In this document: one piece after another, positions 51,753 through 59,953 of the stretch
Numbering within the stretch: position 1 is the first letter of the stretch
Layout: the number at the start of each line of letters is the position of its first letter
NCBI GenBank assembly: GCA_019637105.1
Contig: JAHBWF010000015.1
Span: 19,908-83,907, forward strand
Reading direction: 5' to 3'
DNA: 64,000 nucleotides
Source: Labilithrix sp.
GTDB taxonomy: Bacteria; Myxococcota_A; Polyangia; Polyangiales; Polyangiaceae
Translations under genes and position numbers: made by a program
The notes under the pieces: model-generated
The model's database searches: none
What the model was told of the DNA's origin: nothing
What the model saw: the letters and a program-made list of their open reading frames with translations, nothing else

Positions 51753-53000
51753 ATGAACGTCCCGGTTGACGAGCAGATCGCCGTCATCACGCGCGGTGCC
51801 GTCGATGTCCACGTGCGCTCGGAGCTCGAGCAGCGCCTCGCGAAGGCCCAGGCGTCCGGCAAGCCCCTGCGCGTGAAGGCGGGCTTCGACCCGACGCGCC
51901 CGGACCTGCACATCGGACACGCCGTCCTGATGGCGAAGATGCGCCAGTTCCAGGACCTGGGCCACCACGTCATCCTGCTGGTCGGCGAGTTCACCGCGAT
52001 GGTCGGCGATCCGACGGGCAAGAGCGACCTCCGTCCGCGCCTCACCCGCGAGGAGGTCCAGGCGTCGGCGAAGACCTACACCGATCAGGCGTTCAAGATC
52101 CTCGATCGCGCGAAGACCGAGATCCGCTCGAACTCGGAGTGGCTCGACGCGATGAGCCCGACCGACATCGTCGAGCTCATGGCGAAGATGACGGTCTCCC
52201 GCATGCTCGAGCGCAAGGACTTCGCGCAGCGCTACGAGGAAGGGCGGCCGATCTACCAGCACGAGTTCCTCTACCCGCTCCTCCAGGGCTACGACTCGGT
52301 CGCGCTCGAGAGCGACATCGAGCTCGGCGGCTCGGACCAGCTCTTCAACCTGCTCGTCGGCCGCGACCTCATGCCGAGGTACGGGCAGACGGCGCAGATG
52401 GTGCTGACCACGCCGTTGCTCGAGGGGACCGACGCGAAGATGGAGAACGGCGTCGTCGTCGGCAAGAAGATGTCGAAGAGCGCGGACAACTACATCGGGC
52501 TCACGGAGCCGCCGCTCGTCATGTTCCGCAAGGTCATGCAGATCGACGACGAGGTCATCTTCCGCTACTTCGAGCTCCTCTCGGCGCGGTCGAACCAGGA
52601 GATCGCCGACCTCAAGAAGGACAAGGCCGCCGGCCGTGATCCGCGCGAGATCAAGGCGCTCTTCGCGAAGGAGCTGATCACGCGCTTCCACGACGCGGCC
52701 GCCGCCGGCGCGGCCGAGGCCGAGTTCAAGAACGTCTACGGCGCCGACGCCGTGCCCGACGACGTCGACGAGGTCACGCTCACGACCGAGGGGCCGACGC
52801 TCTGGCTCGCCAAGGCGCTCTCCGGCGCGGGTCTCGTCAAATCGACCGGAGAGGGCAAGCGCCTCGTCGAGCAAGGCGGCGTCGAGCTCGATCGCGCGCG
52901 CGTGACGGACGCCAACCTCCAGCTCGAGCGCGGCAAGCGGTACCTCGTCCGCGTCGGGTCGAAGAACCGGCGCTTCAAGTACATCGTCGTCGCCCCCTGA
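51753..53000 (+). CDS. tyrS: Tyrosyl-tRNA synthetase
   Basis: A class I aminoacyl-tRNA synthetase that charges tRNA-Tyr. HIGH is HIGHAVLM at 53-56, with GFDPTRPDLHIGHAV ahead of it. The tyrosine-site region is YPLLQGYDSVALESDIELGG and SDQLFNLLVGRDLMPRYGQ. KMSKS is intact at 239-243 (KKMSKSADNYIGL). The C-terminal S4 RNA-binding domain begins about residue 350 (LAKALSGAGLVKSTGEGKRL) and ends with KYIVVAP. The HIGH-with-S4 layout is the TyrZ-type enzyme. GAGAGGA six bases before the ATG is a good ribosome binding site. Confidence 0.97.
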   Translation: MNVPVDEQIAVITRGAVDVHVRSELEQRLAKAQASGKPLRVKAGFDPTRPDLHIGHAVLMAKMRQFQDLGHHVILLVGEFTAMVGDPTGKSDLRPRLTREEVQASAKTYTDQAFKILDRAKTEIRSNSEWLDAMSPTDIVELMAKMTVSRMLERKDFAQRYEEGRPIYQHEFLYPLLQGYDSVALESDIELGGSDQLFNLLVGRDLMPRYGQTAQMVLTTPLLEGTDAKMENGVVVGKKMSKSADNYIGLTEPPLVMFRKVMQIDDEVIFRYFELLSARSNQEIADLKKDKAAGRDPREIKALFAKELITRFHDAAAAGAAEAEFKNVYGADAVPDDVDEVTLTTEGPTLWLAKALSGAGLVKSTGEGKRLVEQGGVELDRARVTDANLQLERGKRYLVRVGSKNRRFKYIVVAP

Positions 53001-53038
53001 CGCGCGCGGCGCTCTTCGCGCGCGCGGGCGTCTGCTAC

Positions 53039-54292
53039 ATGACCGAGCATCATGCGCCGCCCGTCGAGCGTCCGGAGTCCATGGTTCGTCGGACCATCGC
53101 GAGGCCCGCTTCGCCCGTGAGGGCCTCGCGATGGTCCGACGAAGCCGAACGTCGGGCTCGGGACACGAGCGGCTCGTCGTCACGGGGCGGCGCGCGCCGT
53201 TCGGCCTCGAAGGAGCGCGGCCTCTCGGGGATCCCACCCCGCGCGGGCTCACCTCGTGAGCGCGGGTCGACGACGGCTCCTCGTCCTCGTGTCTCCGCGG
53301 GGAGGGCCGCGATCGCCGCCGCCCTGGTGTCGCTCGCGACGAGCTGCGGATCGCGACCGCCCCCCGCGCCGCCGGAGCCGCCGGAGACGCCGCTCCACGT
53401 GGCGCCGGCGTGCGACCTCGCCCCGGCCGCCGGGGTGTCGTGGCTCGTCGACGCCAGGCCGCGCGCGATCGCCGAGATCCCGGACCTCATCCCGTCGATC
53501 GGCCTCGTGCTCTCCGAGGAGCGGCTCGGCGCGTTCACGGCGGCGCACGGCGGCGTCGACCTCCGTCAGGTCCAGGACCTCTGCGTCGCGCGCTACGCGA
53601 GCGCGCTCCTCTACGTCGCGCGCGTCCCGCTGGATCCGGCGAAGGTCATGGACGCGTTCGAGGAGCGCGCGACCACCACGGTCACGCGGAGCGTGCTCGC
53701 GGCGAACCCGCGCGTCGTCCGCGTGAGCGCCGAGGTCGCGGCCGAGCCGCAGCAGCTCGTCGTCTTCGGGCGCGAGGCCGTGGCCGTCGAGCAAGGCAAG
53801 CCCGGGCCGCTGCGCGCGGCCGAGGCGTTCGCGTTCGGGAAGCTGAAGAAGGCGGCGCCCGCGCTGAAGGGAGCCGCGCTCGCGCGCGCGTCCGCGGTCC
53901 TCGGCGGCGACGCGCCCGTGCGCGTCTTCGCGCCCGGGCCCTTCGAGGGCGAGGCGGCGAACGGCCTCGGCGGGCTCCTCCGCGCCGCCACCGCGGTCGG
54001 CGTCTCGGCGAGGTGGGCGGGCTCCGGCTCGAAGATCGCCGTGCGCCTCGTCGTGACGGGGGCGTGGGGCGACGACGCGCCGGCCGCCGCCGAGAGGCTG
54101 GGCGCGGCGGTGCACGTCCTGTCGGAGAGCGCGGCCGGCCGCCTCTTCGGGCTGCATCGACCGATCGAGCCCCCCTCCGTCCACGTCGAGCCCGACGCGC
54201 TCGTCCTCGACGCCGTCGTCGACGGGGCGGCCCTCGCGCGCGGGGTGCACGACGCGGTCGACGCCGAGGTTGCCGACATCATGCGCAGGTGA
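53039..54292 (+). CDS. Putative lipoprotein of unknown function (start uncertain)
   Basis: The frame from 53039 contains a hydrophobic stretch ending in the lipobox-like LATSCGS only after about 95 residues of Arg/Ser-rich sequence, some of it encoded by a long inverted repeat, so the true start is probably later. No ATG, GTG or TTG lies between residue 27 and the lipobox in this frame. A GTG at 53256 in another frame gives a signal-like MSAGRRRLLVLVS, so a lost base near 53290 is possible. The rest (about 320 residues) has SWLVDARPRAIAEIPDLIPS, LRQVQDLCVARYASALLYVA and PQQLVVFGREAVAVEQGKPG, an alpha/beta domain I do not recognise. Confidence 0.5.
   Translation: MTEHHAPPVERPESMVRRTIARPASPVRASRWSDEAERRARDTSGSSSRGGARRSASKERGLSGIPPRAGSPRERGSTTAPRPRVSAGRAAIAAALVSLATSCGSRPPPAPPEPPETPLHVAPACDLAPAAGVSWLVDARPRAIAEIPDLIPSIGLVLSEERLGAFTAAHGGVDLRQVQDLCVARYASALLYVARVPLDPAKVMDAFEERATTTVTRSVLAANPRVVRVSAEVAAEPQQLVVFGREAVAVEQGKPGPLRAAEAFAFGKLKKAAPALKGAALARASAVLGGDAPVRVFAPGPFEGEAANGLGGLLRAATAVGVSARWAGSGSKIAVRLVVTGAWGDDAPAAAERLGAAVHVLSESAAGRLFGLHRPIEPPSVHVEPDALVLDAVVDGAALARGVHDAVDAEVADIMRR
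53085..53143. repeat. Perfect 23-bp inverted repeat (13-base loop)
   Basis: Left arm 53085-53107 and right arm 53121-53143 are exact reverse complements, the loop being 53108-53120. The arms begin TTCGTCGGACC and end in GGTCCGACGAA. There is no T-run behind it. It lies 84 bases downstream of tyrS and inside the annotated open frame of the next gene. Confidence 0.9.
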
Positions 54293-54303
54293 GCGCGCGG
54301 GTA

Positions 54304-54339
54304 ACCACGACACGTGGTACGCGGCCAACGCGACGTTGG
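54304..54339. promoter_or_regulatory. Two 6-3-6 dyads spaced by two helical turns, candidate operators
   Basis: ACCACG-ACA-CGTGGT (54304-54318) and CCAACG-CGA-CGTTGG (54325-54339) share the form CCAnCG-N3-CGnTGG and have centres 21 bases apart. They lie 20-55 bases before the ATG at 54359. Confidence 0.45.
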
Positions 54340-54358
54340 TGCATACTACGTGTCCGCG

Positions 54359-54949
54359 ATGCACCTCGACGCACTCGCCTCCTGCGCGGAGCTGACGACC
54401 GAGCACGCCGAGGAGGCGGCTGGATCGGCGGCCTCGCTGCGCGCGCTCCTCGGCTGGGCCGCGAAGGTCGCGCGGCCGGGCGAAGGCGGCCCGAAGGTGC
54501 TGATGGCGATCGCGCGGCTCGCGCGCGCCGAGTGGTTCGAGGGGACGCCGTACGTCGAGATCCGAGGCGACGATTCGACGACGACGCTCTCGGTCTTCGC
54601 CGATCACGGCATGGGGATCCGCGAGCGCGTGGTGCCGCAGGTGCGCCTGCTCGTCGGCTTCGACGAGTTCGCGCGCGCGGTGCGGCTCGCCCCGCAGCTC
54701 ATCGCGCCGTTCGAGTCCGTGCAGCGCGGCGACGCGATCTACCTCACGCCCCCCGAGGCGAGCGTCGAGTCGCAGCGGAGCCGCGAGTCGATCGCGATCG
54801 ACGACCGGAGCCTGCACGAGCAGGAGCGGAAGACCGCGCCGCCGCCCGCGGCGCCCGATCGGAGCGGGGTCCACACGCACCCCACGGTGCGTCGCATGGT
54901 CGCGGTCCGCCCCGAAGCGCTTCGCCGCGGAAACGACGACGGGGACTGA
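54359..54949 (+). CDS. Protein of unknown function behind paired dyads
   Basis: A 196-residue frame. The ATG at 54359 (MHLDALASCAELTTEHAEEA) is preferred; a GTG at 54350 and an ATG at 54314 are in frame, but the latter would put the dyads in the coding region. The first 120 residues form an ordered helical and strand domain (LLGWAAKVARPGEGGPKVLM, VEIRGDDSTTTLSVFADHG, VRLLVGFDEFARAVRLAPQL). The C-terminus is charged and probably disordered. No known family is recognised. The paired dyads in front suggest that it is a regulated gene, or an autoregulator. Confidence 0.55.
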   Translation: MHLDALASCAELTTEHAEEAAGSAASLRALLGWAAKVARPGEGGPKVLMAIARLARAEWFEGTPYVEIRGDDSTTTLSVFADHGMGIRERVVPQVRLLVGFDEFARAVRLAPQLIAPFESVQRGDAIYLTPPEASVESQRSRESIAIDDRSLHEQERKTAPPPAAPDRSGVHTHPTVRRMVAVRPEALRRGNDDGD

Positions 54950-55059
54950 GATCGCGATCGCCGCGGAGACCACGGTTCGCAGGGGATTCGCGCTGCCCGC
55001 GAGCTTCGGAGCCGACCGCGATTGACGCCGAACCGCTAGCAGTGCTACGCGCGCGGGAG

Positions 55060-55866
55060 ATGCCCCAGCCCGCCCGCTCCTCCCGCTCCTCTTCTCCCCG
55101 CGTCGAACGCGCTCCCGCCAAAGCGAAGACCACATCCGTCGCGAAGGCCAAGCCCGCGACGAAAGGAAAGGCCTCCCTGCTCCGCTCGGTCGCCGCGACG
55201 AAGGCGGCGGTGAAGCCCGCGGGGCAGCCGCGCACGGCGCGCCAGACCCCGGCGCCCGCCCCGGCGCTGCCGAAGAGCGAGAGCGCGCCGCCGCCGGCGC
55301 CGCAGCGTCCGTCGCAGGTCGTCGCGAAGGGCTACGTCCCGCTCGTCAACATCCCGCCGCTCCCGCCGCCGCCGAAGAACCTCAAGCTGAACGTCGGCGA
55401 CAAGGTCGTTCACCCGTCGCACGGCCTCGGCGAGATCAGCGCCATCGAGCACCGCGAGATCGGCGGCGCGAAGGGCGAGTTCTTCATCATCCGCATCCTC
55501 GACAACGGGATGCGCGTGATGGTGCCGCGCACCTCGGCGCAGGCCGCGGGCCTCAGGCCGGTCATGAGCTCGAAGGAGGCCGACAAGGTCCTCGAGACGA
55601 TGAAGGCCCGCGAGGTCGCCGTCGATCTCCAGCCGTGGAGCCGCCGCTTCCGCGCGTACACCGAGATGATCAAGAGCGGCTCGCCGCACGAGGTCGCGAA
55701 GGTGCTCCGCGACATGTACCGCCTCAAGTTCGACAAGGAGCTCTCGTTCGGTGAGCGCCGCCTGCTCGATCAGGCCAAGAGCCTCCTCTTGAAGGAGCTC
55801 GCCGCGGCCAAGGGGCTGACCGAGTCGGAGCTCCAGGCGCGCGTCGACGACATGTTCCGGACCTGA
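55060..55866 (+). CDS. CarD-family RNA-polymerase-binding regulator with a basic N-terminal tail
   Basis: A 268-residue regulator. Residues 1-105 are a disordered Ala/Pro/Lys tail (RVERAPAKAKTTSVAKAKPA). From residue 107 (NLKLNVGDKVVHPSHGLGEI) the RNA-polymerase-interacting domain of the CarD/TRCF family begins, continuing through SAIEHREIGGAKGEFFIIRI and MRVMVPRTSAQAAGLRPVMS. The helical DNA-contacting part covers about 160-268 (EVAKVLRDMYRLKFDKELSF, LLDQAKSLLLKELAAAKGL). CarD proteins bind the beta subunit and stabilise open promoter complexes. Myxococcus CarD carries its basic HMGA-like part at the C-terminus; here the basic tail is at the N-terminus. The ATG at 55060 includes that tail. 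Confidence 0.92.
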   Translation: MPQPARSSRSSSPRVERAPAKAKTTSVAKAKPATKGKASLLRSVAATKAAVKPAGQPRTARQTPAPAPALPKSESAPPPAPQRPSQVVAKGYVPLVNIPPLPPPPKNLKLNVGDKVVHPSHGLGEISAIEHREIGGAKGEFFIIRILDNGMRVMVPRTSAQAAGLRPVMSSKEADKVLETMKAREVAVDLQPWSRRFRAYTEMIKSGSPHEVAKVLRDMYRLKFDKELSFGERRLLDQAKSLLLKELAAAKGLTESELQARVDDMFRT

Positions 55867-55873
55867 TACGCCC

Positions 55874-55891
55874 GACCGCGGGCGCGCGGTC
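55874..55891 (+). terminator. Possible weak terminator hairpin after the CarD gene
   Basis: GACCGCG-GGCG-CGCGGTC makes a 7-bp stem 8 bases after the stop. No T-run follows, so intrinsic termination would be weak. Confidence 0.3.
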
Positions 55892-56046
55892 GCTCCCGGG
55901 TCACATCCCGCTCTCGAGGCTCGCCGGCTCGCGGCCGGTCGCGACGCTGCGCGCGGCCGGCGTGCTCCGAACGCGAGCGCGCGCCGAGAGGACGACGCGC
56001 CCGCGTCGCGCGTGAGACCGCTGCTGCTCCCGTCTCGGAGCGGCGC

Positions 56047-56052
56047 TATCAT
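56047..56052 (+). promoter_or_regulatory. Candidate -10 box TATCAT before a GTG start
   Basis: GCTATCAT ends 8 bases before the GTG at 56061, so the transcript would begin at the start codon or one or two bases before it. Confidence 0.45.
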
Positions 56053-56060
56053 CGGCGACG

Positions 56061-56729
56061 GTGGGATCTTCTGACGCTCTTCGGGCTCCTCTCTTGGTCT
56101 TGGTCGCGATGACGGCCGGGCTCGCCGCCGGGTGCGGCGATCTCCCGTCGAAGGACATGGCGCTCCAGCTCGTCAAGCAGGAGATCCAGGAGGAGGCGAC
56201 GTGCACGCTGCCCCTCTCGCTGCTCTCGCGCCTCAAGATGCAGTACGCGAGCAAGGCGGTCTGCGTCACGCGCGAGGGTGGCCCGCCGATGGACGAGGCG
56301 CTCGCCTGCCTCGACGCGCTCGCCGCCGCGGGCGCGACGAAGCGCATGGGCGACGCGTACATGGCAGAGTGGCCGGACGAGGTGAGCGCCGCCGGCTTCG
56401 ACACCGTCTCCCCCTACGAGCGGCGATCGCGGGGCACGCTCTTCAAGGGCTGCGTCGAGATGACCGAGGGGCTCCGCGAGGGTCAGTTCCGCTGCGGAGA
56501 GGCGCGCGCGGACAAGGTCGTCCGCATCACGAAGAAGGACGAGGCGCGGGCGCTCGTCCGCTACGCGCGCGCGATCACGCTCGATCCGCGGCTCGCGGCG
56601 ATCGACGCCGCGTGCGGCGCGGCCACGCGACCGGCGCCCGAGGGATCGCTGACGCTCGAGCGAACCGCCGACAAGAAGTGGGTCGTCGCGTCGGACGCCG
56701 AGCCCGCCTCGCCCGGCGCGGTCAACTGA
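56061..56729 (+). CDS. Lipoprotein of unknown function
   Basis: The start is a GTG, the last initiation codon before the lipoprotein signal (LLVLVAMTAGLAAGCGD). The mature protein of about 200 residues has no recognised family. Features are the helical segment DMALQLVKQEIQEEATC, six or so cysteines spread over the length (ATCTLP, AVCVTR, LACLDA, KGCVEM, FRCGEA) and an internal strand region (KVVRITKKDEARALVRYARA). Cysteines in an exported lipoprotein suggest disulfides. Placement between CarD and a convergent LysR gene gives no functional hint. Confidence 0.6.
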   Translation: MGSSDALRAPLLVLVAMTAGLAAGCGDLPSKDMALQLVKQEIQEEATCTLPLSLLSRLKMQYASKAVCVTREGGPPMDEALACLDALAAAGATKRMGDAYMAEWPDEVSAAGFDTVSPYERRSRGTLFKGCVEMTEGLREGQFRCGEARADKVVRITKKDEARALVRYARAITLDPRLAAIDAACGAATRPAPEGSLTLERTADKKWVVASDAEPASPGAVN

Positions 56730-56754
56730 GGCGCGCGCCGGCGCCCGGCTCCCC

Positions 56755-56806
56755 GGAGGCGCTCGGCGCGACGCGAGCACGGAGGCGCTCGGCGCGACGC
56801 GAGCAC
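56755..56806. repeat. 26-bp perfect tandem duplication
   Basis: Positions 56755-56780 and 56781-56806 are identical 26-base units (beginning GGAGGCGCTCGG, ending GCGAGCAC). They sit between the converging ends of the 56061 gene and the LysR gene. Confidence 0.9.
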
Positions 56807-56816
56807 GGCGACGACG

Positions 56817-57773
56817 TCAGCGCCGCGCGCCGGCGACCGCCGGCCGGACGCCGGAGTCGGGGCGCTTCGACGGGCAGGAGCCGGCCGCGTGCTCGACGAT
56901 GGCGTCGCAGAGCAGCGACACCGGGAGCGGCGGGTGACGGAGCGCCGGGTAGAGGATCTGCGCGACGCCGCCGAGGACGACGTACTCCGGGAGGACGCGC
57001 ACGAACGACGCGACGCGAGCGTCGCCGCCGGACATCTCGAGCGGCAGCACGATGAGCCCGCCGTCCGCGGCCGCGGCCGCGATCGCGCCGAAGAGGTCGT
57101 CGACGCGGAGGTGGCCGTCCACCGCGACCTCGACGACGCCCGCGGGGCCGGAGAGCTCCCAGCGATCACGCTTGCCGCTCGCGCCGCGGAGGATGCAGTC
57201 GTGCGCGGCGAGGTCCGCCGGGCGTCGCGGCGTGCCGCGCGCCCGAAGGTACCCGGGCGTCGCGAACACCCCGCGGTCGACCGCGCCGATCGACCGGACC
57301 TTGGCGGAGGAGTCCGTGAGCCTGCCCGTCGCGAGGACGAGATCGAAGCCGTCGCGGACGGGATCGACCGGGCGGCCCGTCACGCAAAGGTCGATCTGCA
57401 CCTTAGGGTAGCGCCGGACGAACGCCGTGAGCACGGGCGGGAGCACCGCCGTCGCCACGTCGGCGGGGGCGGCGATCCGGACGAGCCCGTGGGGCTCGTC
57501 CTTCGCCCGGCGGAGCTCGTCGTGCGCGTCGGTGACCGCCGCGATGCCCCTCGCGGCCGCGTCGTAGAAGGCGCGGCCCGCGGCGGTGAGCTCGAACCGC
57601 CGGCGGTTGCGGACGACGAGCTCGGCGCCCAGCTCGGCCTCGAGCTGCGTCAGGCTCCGGCTGACGGACGACTTGGGGAGCTTGAGCGTCGCCGCCGCGG
57701 CGGTGACGCCGCCGGCGTCGACGATCCGCACGAACGTCGCGACGCGGTTGAAATCGACACGGCTCGGATCCAC
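56817..57773 (-). CDS. LysR-family transcriptional regulator
   Basis: A 318-residue LysR-type regulator. The winged helix-turn-helix is at 1-65 (FVRIVDAGGVTAAAATLKLP, KSSVSRSLTQLEAELGAELV). The inducer-binding domain covers about 90-290 (EPHGLVRIAAPADVATAVLP, RDGFDLVLATGRLTDSS, then VRSIGAVDRGVFATPGYL). The start is a GTG (57773) followed by MDPSRVDFNRVATF. It is divergent from the DoxX-like gene, a common arrangement in which the regulator controls its neighbour and itself. Two or three cysteines in the ligand domain could sense redox or thiol state, but this is speculation. Confidence 0.93.
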   Translation of the reverse strand: MDPSRVDFNRVATFVRIVDAGGVTAAAATLKLPKSSVSRSLTQLEAELGAELVVRNRRRFELTAAGRAFYDAAARGIAAVTDAHDELRRAKDEPHGLVRIAAPADVATAVLPPVLTAFVRRYPKVQIDLCVTGRPVDPVRDGFDLVLATGRLTDSSAKVRSIGAVDRGVFATPGYLRARGTPRRPADLAAHDCILRGASGKRDRWELSGPAGVVEVAVDGHLRVDDLFGAIAAAAADGGLIVLPLEMSGGDARVASFVRVLPEYVVLGGVAQILYPALRHPPLPVSLLCDAIVEHAAGSCPSKRPDSGVRPAVAGARR

Positions 57774-57918
57774 CCCTCAGGTGTACACGAGCGACGGCCG
57801 TGGCGCCCGAAGGTCGGGCGCGCCGGGCGACCGCGACCGTCGTTCCAGCTCGAGCAACGCACCGTTCACACGAGAACCGGGCGAAACCGCGGGGCATCGC
57901 ACGGGTCGGAGGTGACGA

Positions 57919-58338
57919 ATGTCAACGCTCACGTCGACCGAACATCGAAACGGGTCCGCGCGCCCCACGCCGTTGCTGCTGTGGACGGGGCGCGTCCTCA
58001 ACGCCCTGCCGCTCCTCGCGCTCACGATGAGCGCCACGTTCAAGCTCTCGCACTCGCCGCAGTTCGTCGAGATGTGGACGGGCAAGTTGGGCTGGCCCGA
58101 GGGGGCGCTCACGACGATCGGCCTGCTCGAGCTCGCGATCGTCGCCGTCCACCTCGTGCCGCGCACGGCGCTCGTCGGCGCGGTGCTGATCACGGCGTAC
58201 CTCGGGGGCGCGGTGGCCGCGCACGTTCGCATCGGCGACGCGTTCGCCGTCCCGGTGATCCTCGGGCTCCTCCTCTGGACGGGCTTCACCCTGCGCGACG
58301 AGCGCGTCCGCGCGCTGGTGCTCCCGCGCAAGCCTTGA
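57919..58338 (+). CDS. DoxX-like membrane protein
   Basis: A 139-residue protein with four membrane helices (LNALPLLALTMSATFKLS, LTTIGLLELAIVAVHLV, ALVGAVLITAYLGGAVAAHV, VPVILGLLLWTGFTL) and DoxX-like landmarks (F-K-L near the first helix, W-P-E-G-A before the second, and TAYLGGAVAAH in the third). DoxX-like proteins are small membrane proteins linked to oxidoreductase or redox-stress contexts, without a uniform activity. The divergent LysR gene is the probable regulator. Confidence 0.85.
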   Translation: MSTLTSTEHRNGSARPTPLLLWTGRVLNALPLLALTMSATFKLSHSPQFVEMWTGKLGWPEGALTTIGLLELAIVAVHLVPRTALVGAVLITAYLGGAVAAHVRIGDAFAVPVILGLLLWTGFTLRDERVRALVLPRKP

Positions 58339-58410
58339 GGCGCCCGGCGGCGCGCGGGGTGGACGGCGCGGGAGCCGACGGACACGGGCGAGGCGCCCGG
58401 CGTCTTGCGC

Positions 58411-58416
58411 TACGCT
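58411..58416 (+). promoter_or_regulatory. Candidate -10 box TACGCT
   Basis: GCTACGCT lies 7 bases before the ATG at 58424, which would give a leaderless transcript. The same TACGCT occurs in front of the phospholipase D-like gene. Confidence 0.4.
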
Positions 58417-58423
58417 GCGTCCG

Positions 58424-59953
58424 ATGGGCGACGCGCGGCTCCTCGGGATCGACATCGGGACGACGGGGGTGCGCGCGGCGATCTTCGACGCCGGCGGGCG
58501 CCTCGTCGCGGACGCGAGCGCGCCTTGCCCGTTCGACGCGCCCGAGCCGGGGTGGGCCGAGATCGGCCCCGAGCGTTGGTGGCGCGCGGTGGTGGTCGTG
58601 CTCGCGGACGTCGCGAAGCGCGCGCCGCTCGCGGACGTCGCGGCGATCGGCGTCGTCGGGCAGGCGCCGACGCTCGCGCTGGTCGACGACGACGGCGGCG
58701 CGCTCGGCGCCGCGCTCCTCTGGCTCGACACGCGCGCGGCGGGAGAGGCCCGCGAGCTCGGCGTCCACGCCTATTACCTCGGGCCGAAGCTCCTCTGGCT
58801 CGCGCGCCACGGCGGCCCGCCGCGCGCTCCCGACGGCGCGCGCGGTCGCGCCGACGCGGCGTGGAGCCCGCCCGATCCCGGGCTCCTCGCGCGGGCGCGC
58901 TGGATCCTGCAGTCCCACGCGTTCGTCGCGTACCGGCTCACGGGCGTCGCGGCGATCGATCCGTCGACCGCCGCGCTCTGTCTGCCGCTGTTCGATCTCG
59001 CGACGCGGCGCTGGACGCCTTCGGCGTGCGCCTCCGTCGGCGTGCGCGCCGATCAGCTCCCGCCGATCCGCGCGGCGCACGAGGTCGTCGGCGAGGTCGG
59101 CGCCGAGGCGGCGGCCGCGATCGGACACGGGCTCCGCGCGGGGACGCCGGTCGTCGCGGGCGGCGGCGACTTCGCGGCGGCCACGCTGGGCGCGGGCGTC
59201 GTCGACGAGGGCGAGGCGTGCCTGATGCTCGGCACGGCGGGCAACCTGCTCGTCCCGCGGAGGACGCCCGGGCGCGACGCGCGGCTCATCCACGCGCACC
59301 ACGTCGGGGCGGACGCGTGGCTCTCGCTGGGAGGCACGCTCTCGGGCGGCGCGCAGGAGTGGCTCCGTCACGCGCTGGCGCGCGCGGGTGCGCCGGACGA
59401 CCTGCCGGCGTTCGACGTCCTCGACGCCGAGGCGGCCGAGGTGGCGAGCGGGAGCGACGGCCTCCTCTTCCTCCCGTATTTGCAGGGCGAGCGGACCCCG
59501 ATCTGGGACACGGACGCGCGCGGCGCGTACGTCGGGCTCGGGCTCCGTCACGGGCGCGGCCACTTGTGGCGCGCGCTGCTGGAAGGGATCGCGCTCGGCT
59601 TCGTCGACTGCCAGGAGGTGCTCGAGCAGGACGGCGTGCGCCTCCGCGACGTCGTCGCCGCGAACGGCGGCGGCAAGAGCGCCCTCTTCCGCCAGATCCT
59701 CTGCGACGCGCTCGGCGTCCCGCTCTCGTACACGCCCGCGTCGGGCGGCACCGTCGCCGGCGCCGCCATCCTCGCCGGCCTCGGCGCGGGCGCGATCGCC
59801 GCGCCGGCCGACGCCCGCGCGTGGCGCGGCGCCTCGGTGAGGCACGAGCCCGACCCGCGCGCGCACGCGCGCTACCGCGAGCTGCTCGCCCTCCGACGTG
59901 GAGCCTACGCGGGCCTCCGGCCGGTGTTCGCGGGCCTGGCCGCGCTCCGGTGA
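58424..59953 (+). CDS. FGGY-family sugar kinase (xylulokinase-like)
   Basis: A 509-residue carbohydrate kinase. The phosphate-binding loops are LLGIDIGTTGVRAAIFDAGG near the start and GGGDFAAATLGAGVVDEGEA, then LMLGTAGNLLVPRR in the second domain. The substrate region includes PGWAEIGPERWWRAVVVVLA. WLSLGGTLSGGAQEWLRHAL and LLFLPYLQGERTPIWDTDAR are typical of xylulokinase, and VVAANGGGKSALFRQILCDA is the C-terminal motif of the family. The specific sugar cannot be named from sequence. No transporter or isomerase gene adjoins. Confidence 0.92.
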   Translation: MGDARLLGIDIGTTGVRAAIFDAGGRLVADASAPCPFDAPEPGWAEIGPERWWRAVVVVLADVAKRAPLADVAAIGVVGQAPTLALVDDDGGALGAALLWLDTRAAGEARELGVHAYYLGPKLLWLARHGGPPRAPDGARGRADAAWSPPDPGLLARARWILQSHAFVAYRLTGVAAIDPSTAALCLPLFDLATRRWTPSACASVGVRADQLPPIRAAHEVVGEVGAEAAAAIGHGLRAGTPVVAGGGDFAAATLGAGVVDEGEACLMLGTAGNLLVPRRTPGRDARLIHAHHVGADAWLSLGGTLSGGAQEWLRHALARAGAPDDLPAFDVLDAEAAEVASGSDGLLFLPYLQGERTPIWDTDARGAYVGLGLRHGRGHLWRALLEGIALGFVDCQEVLEQDGVRLRDVVAANGGGKSALFRQILCDALGVPLSYTPASGGTVAGAAILAGLGAGAIAAPADARAWRGASVRHEPDPRAHARYRELLALRRGAYAGLRPVFAGLAALR

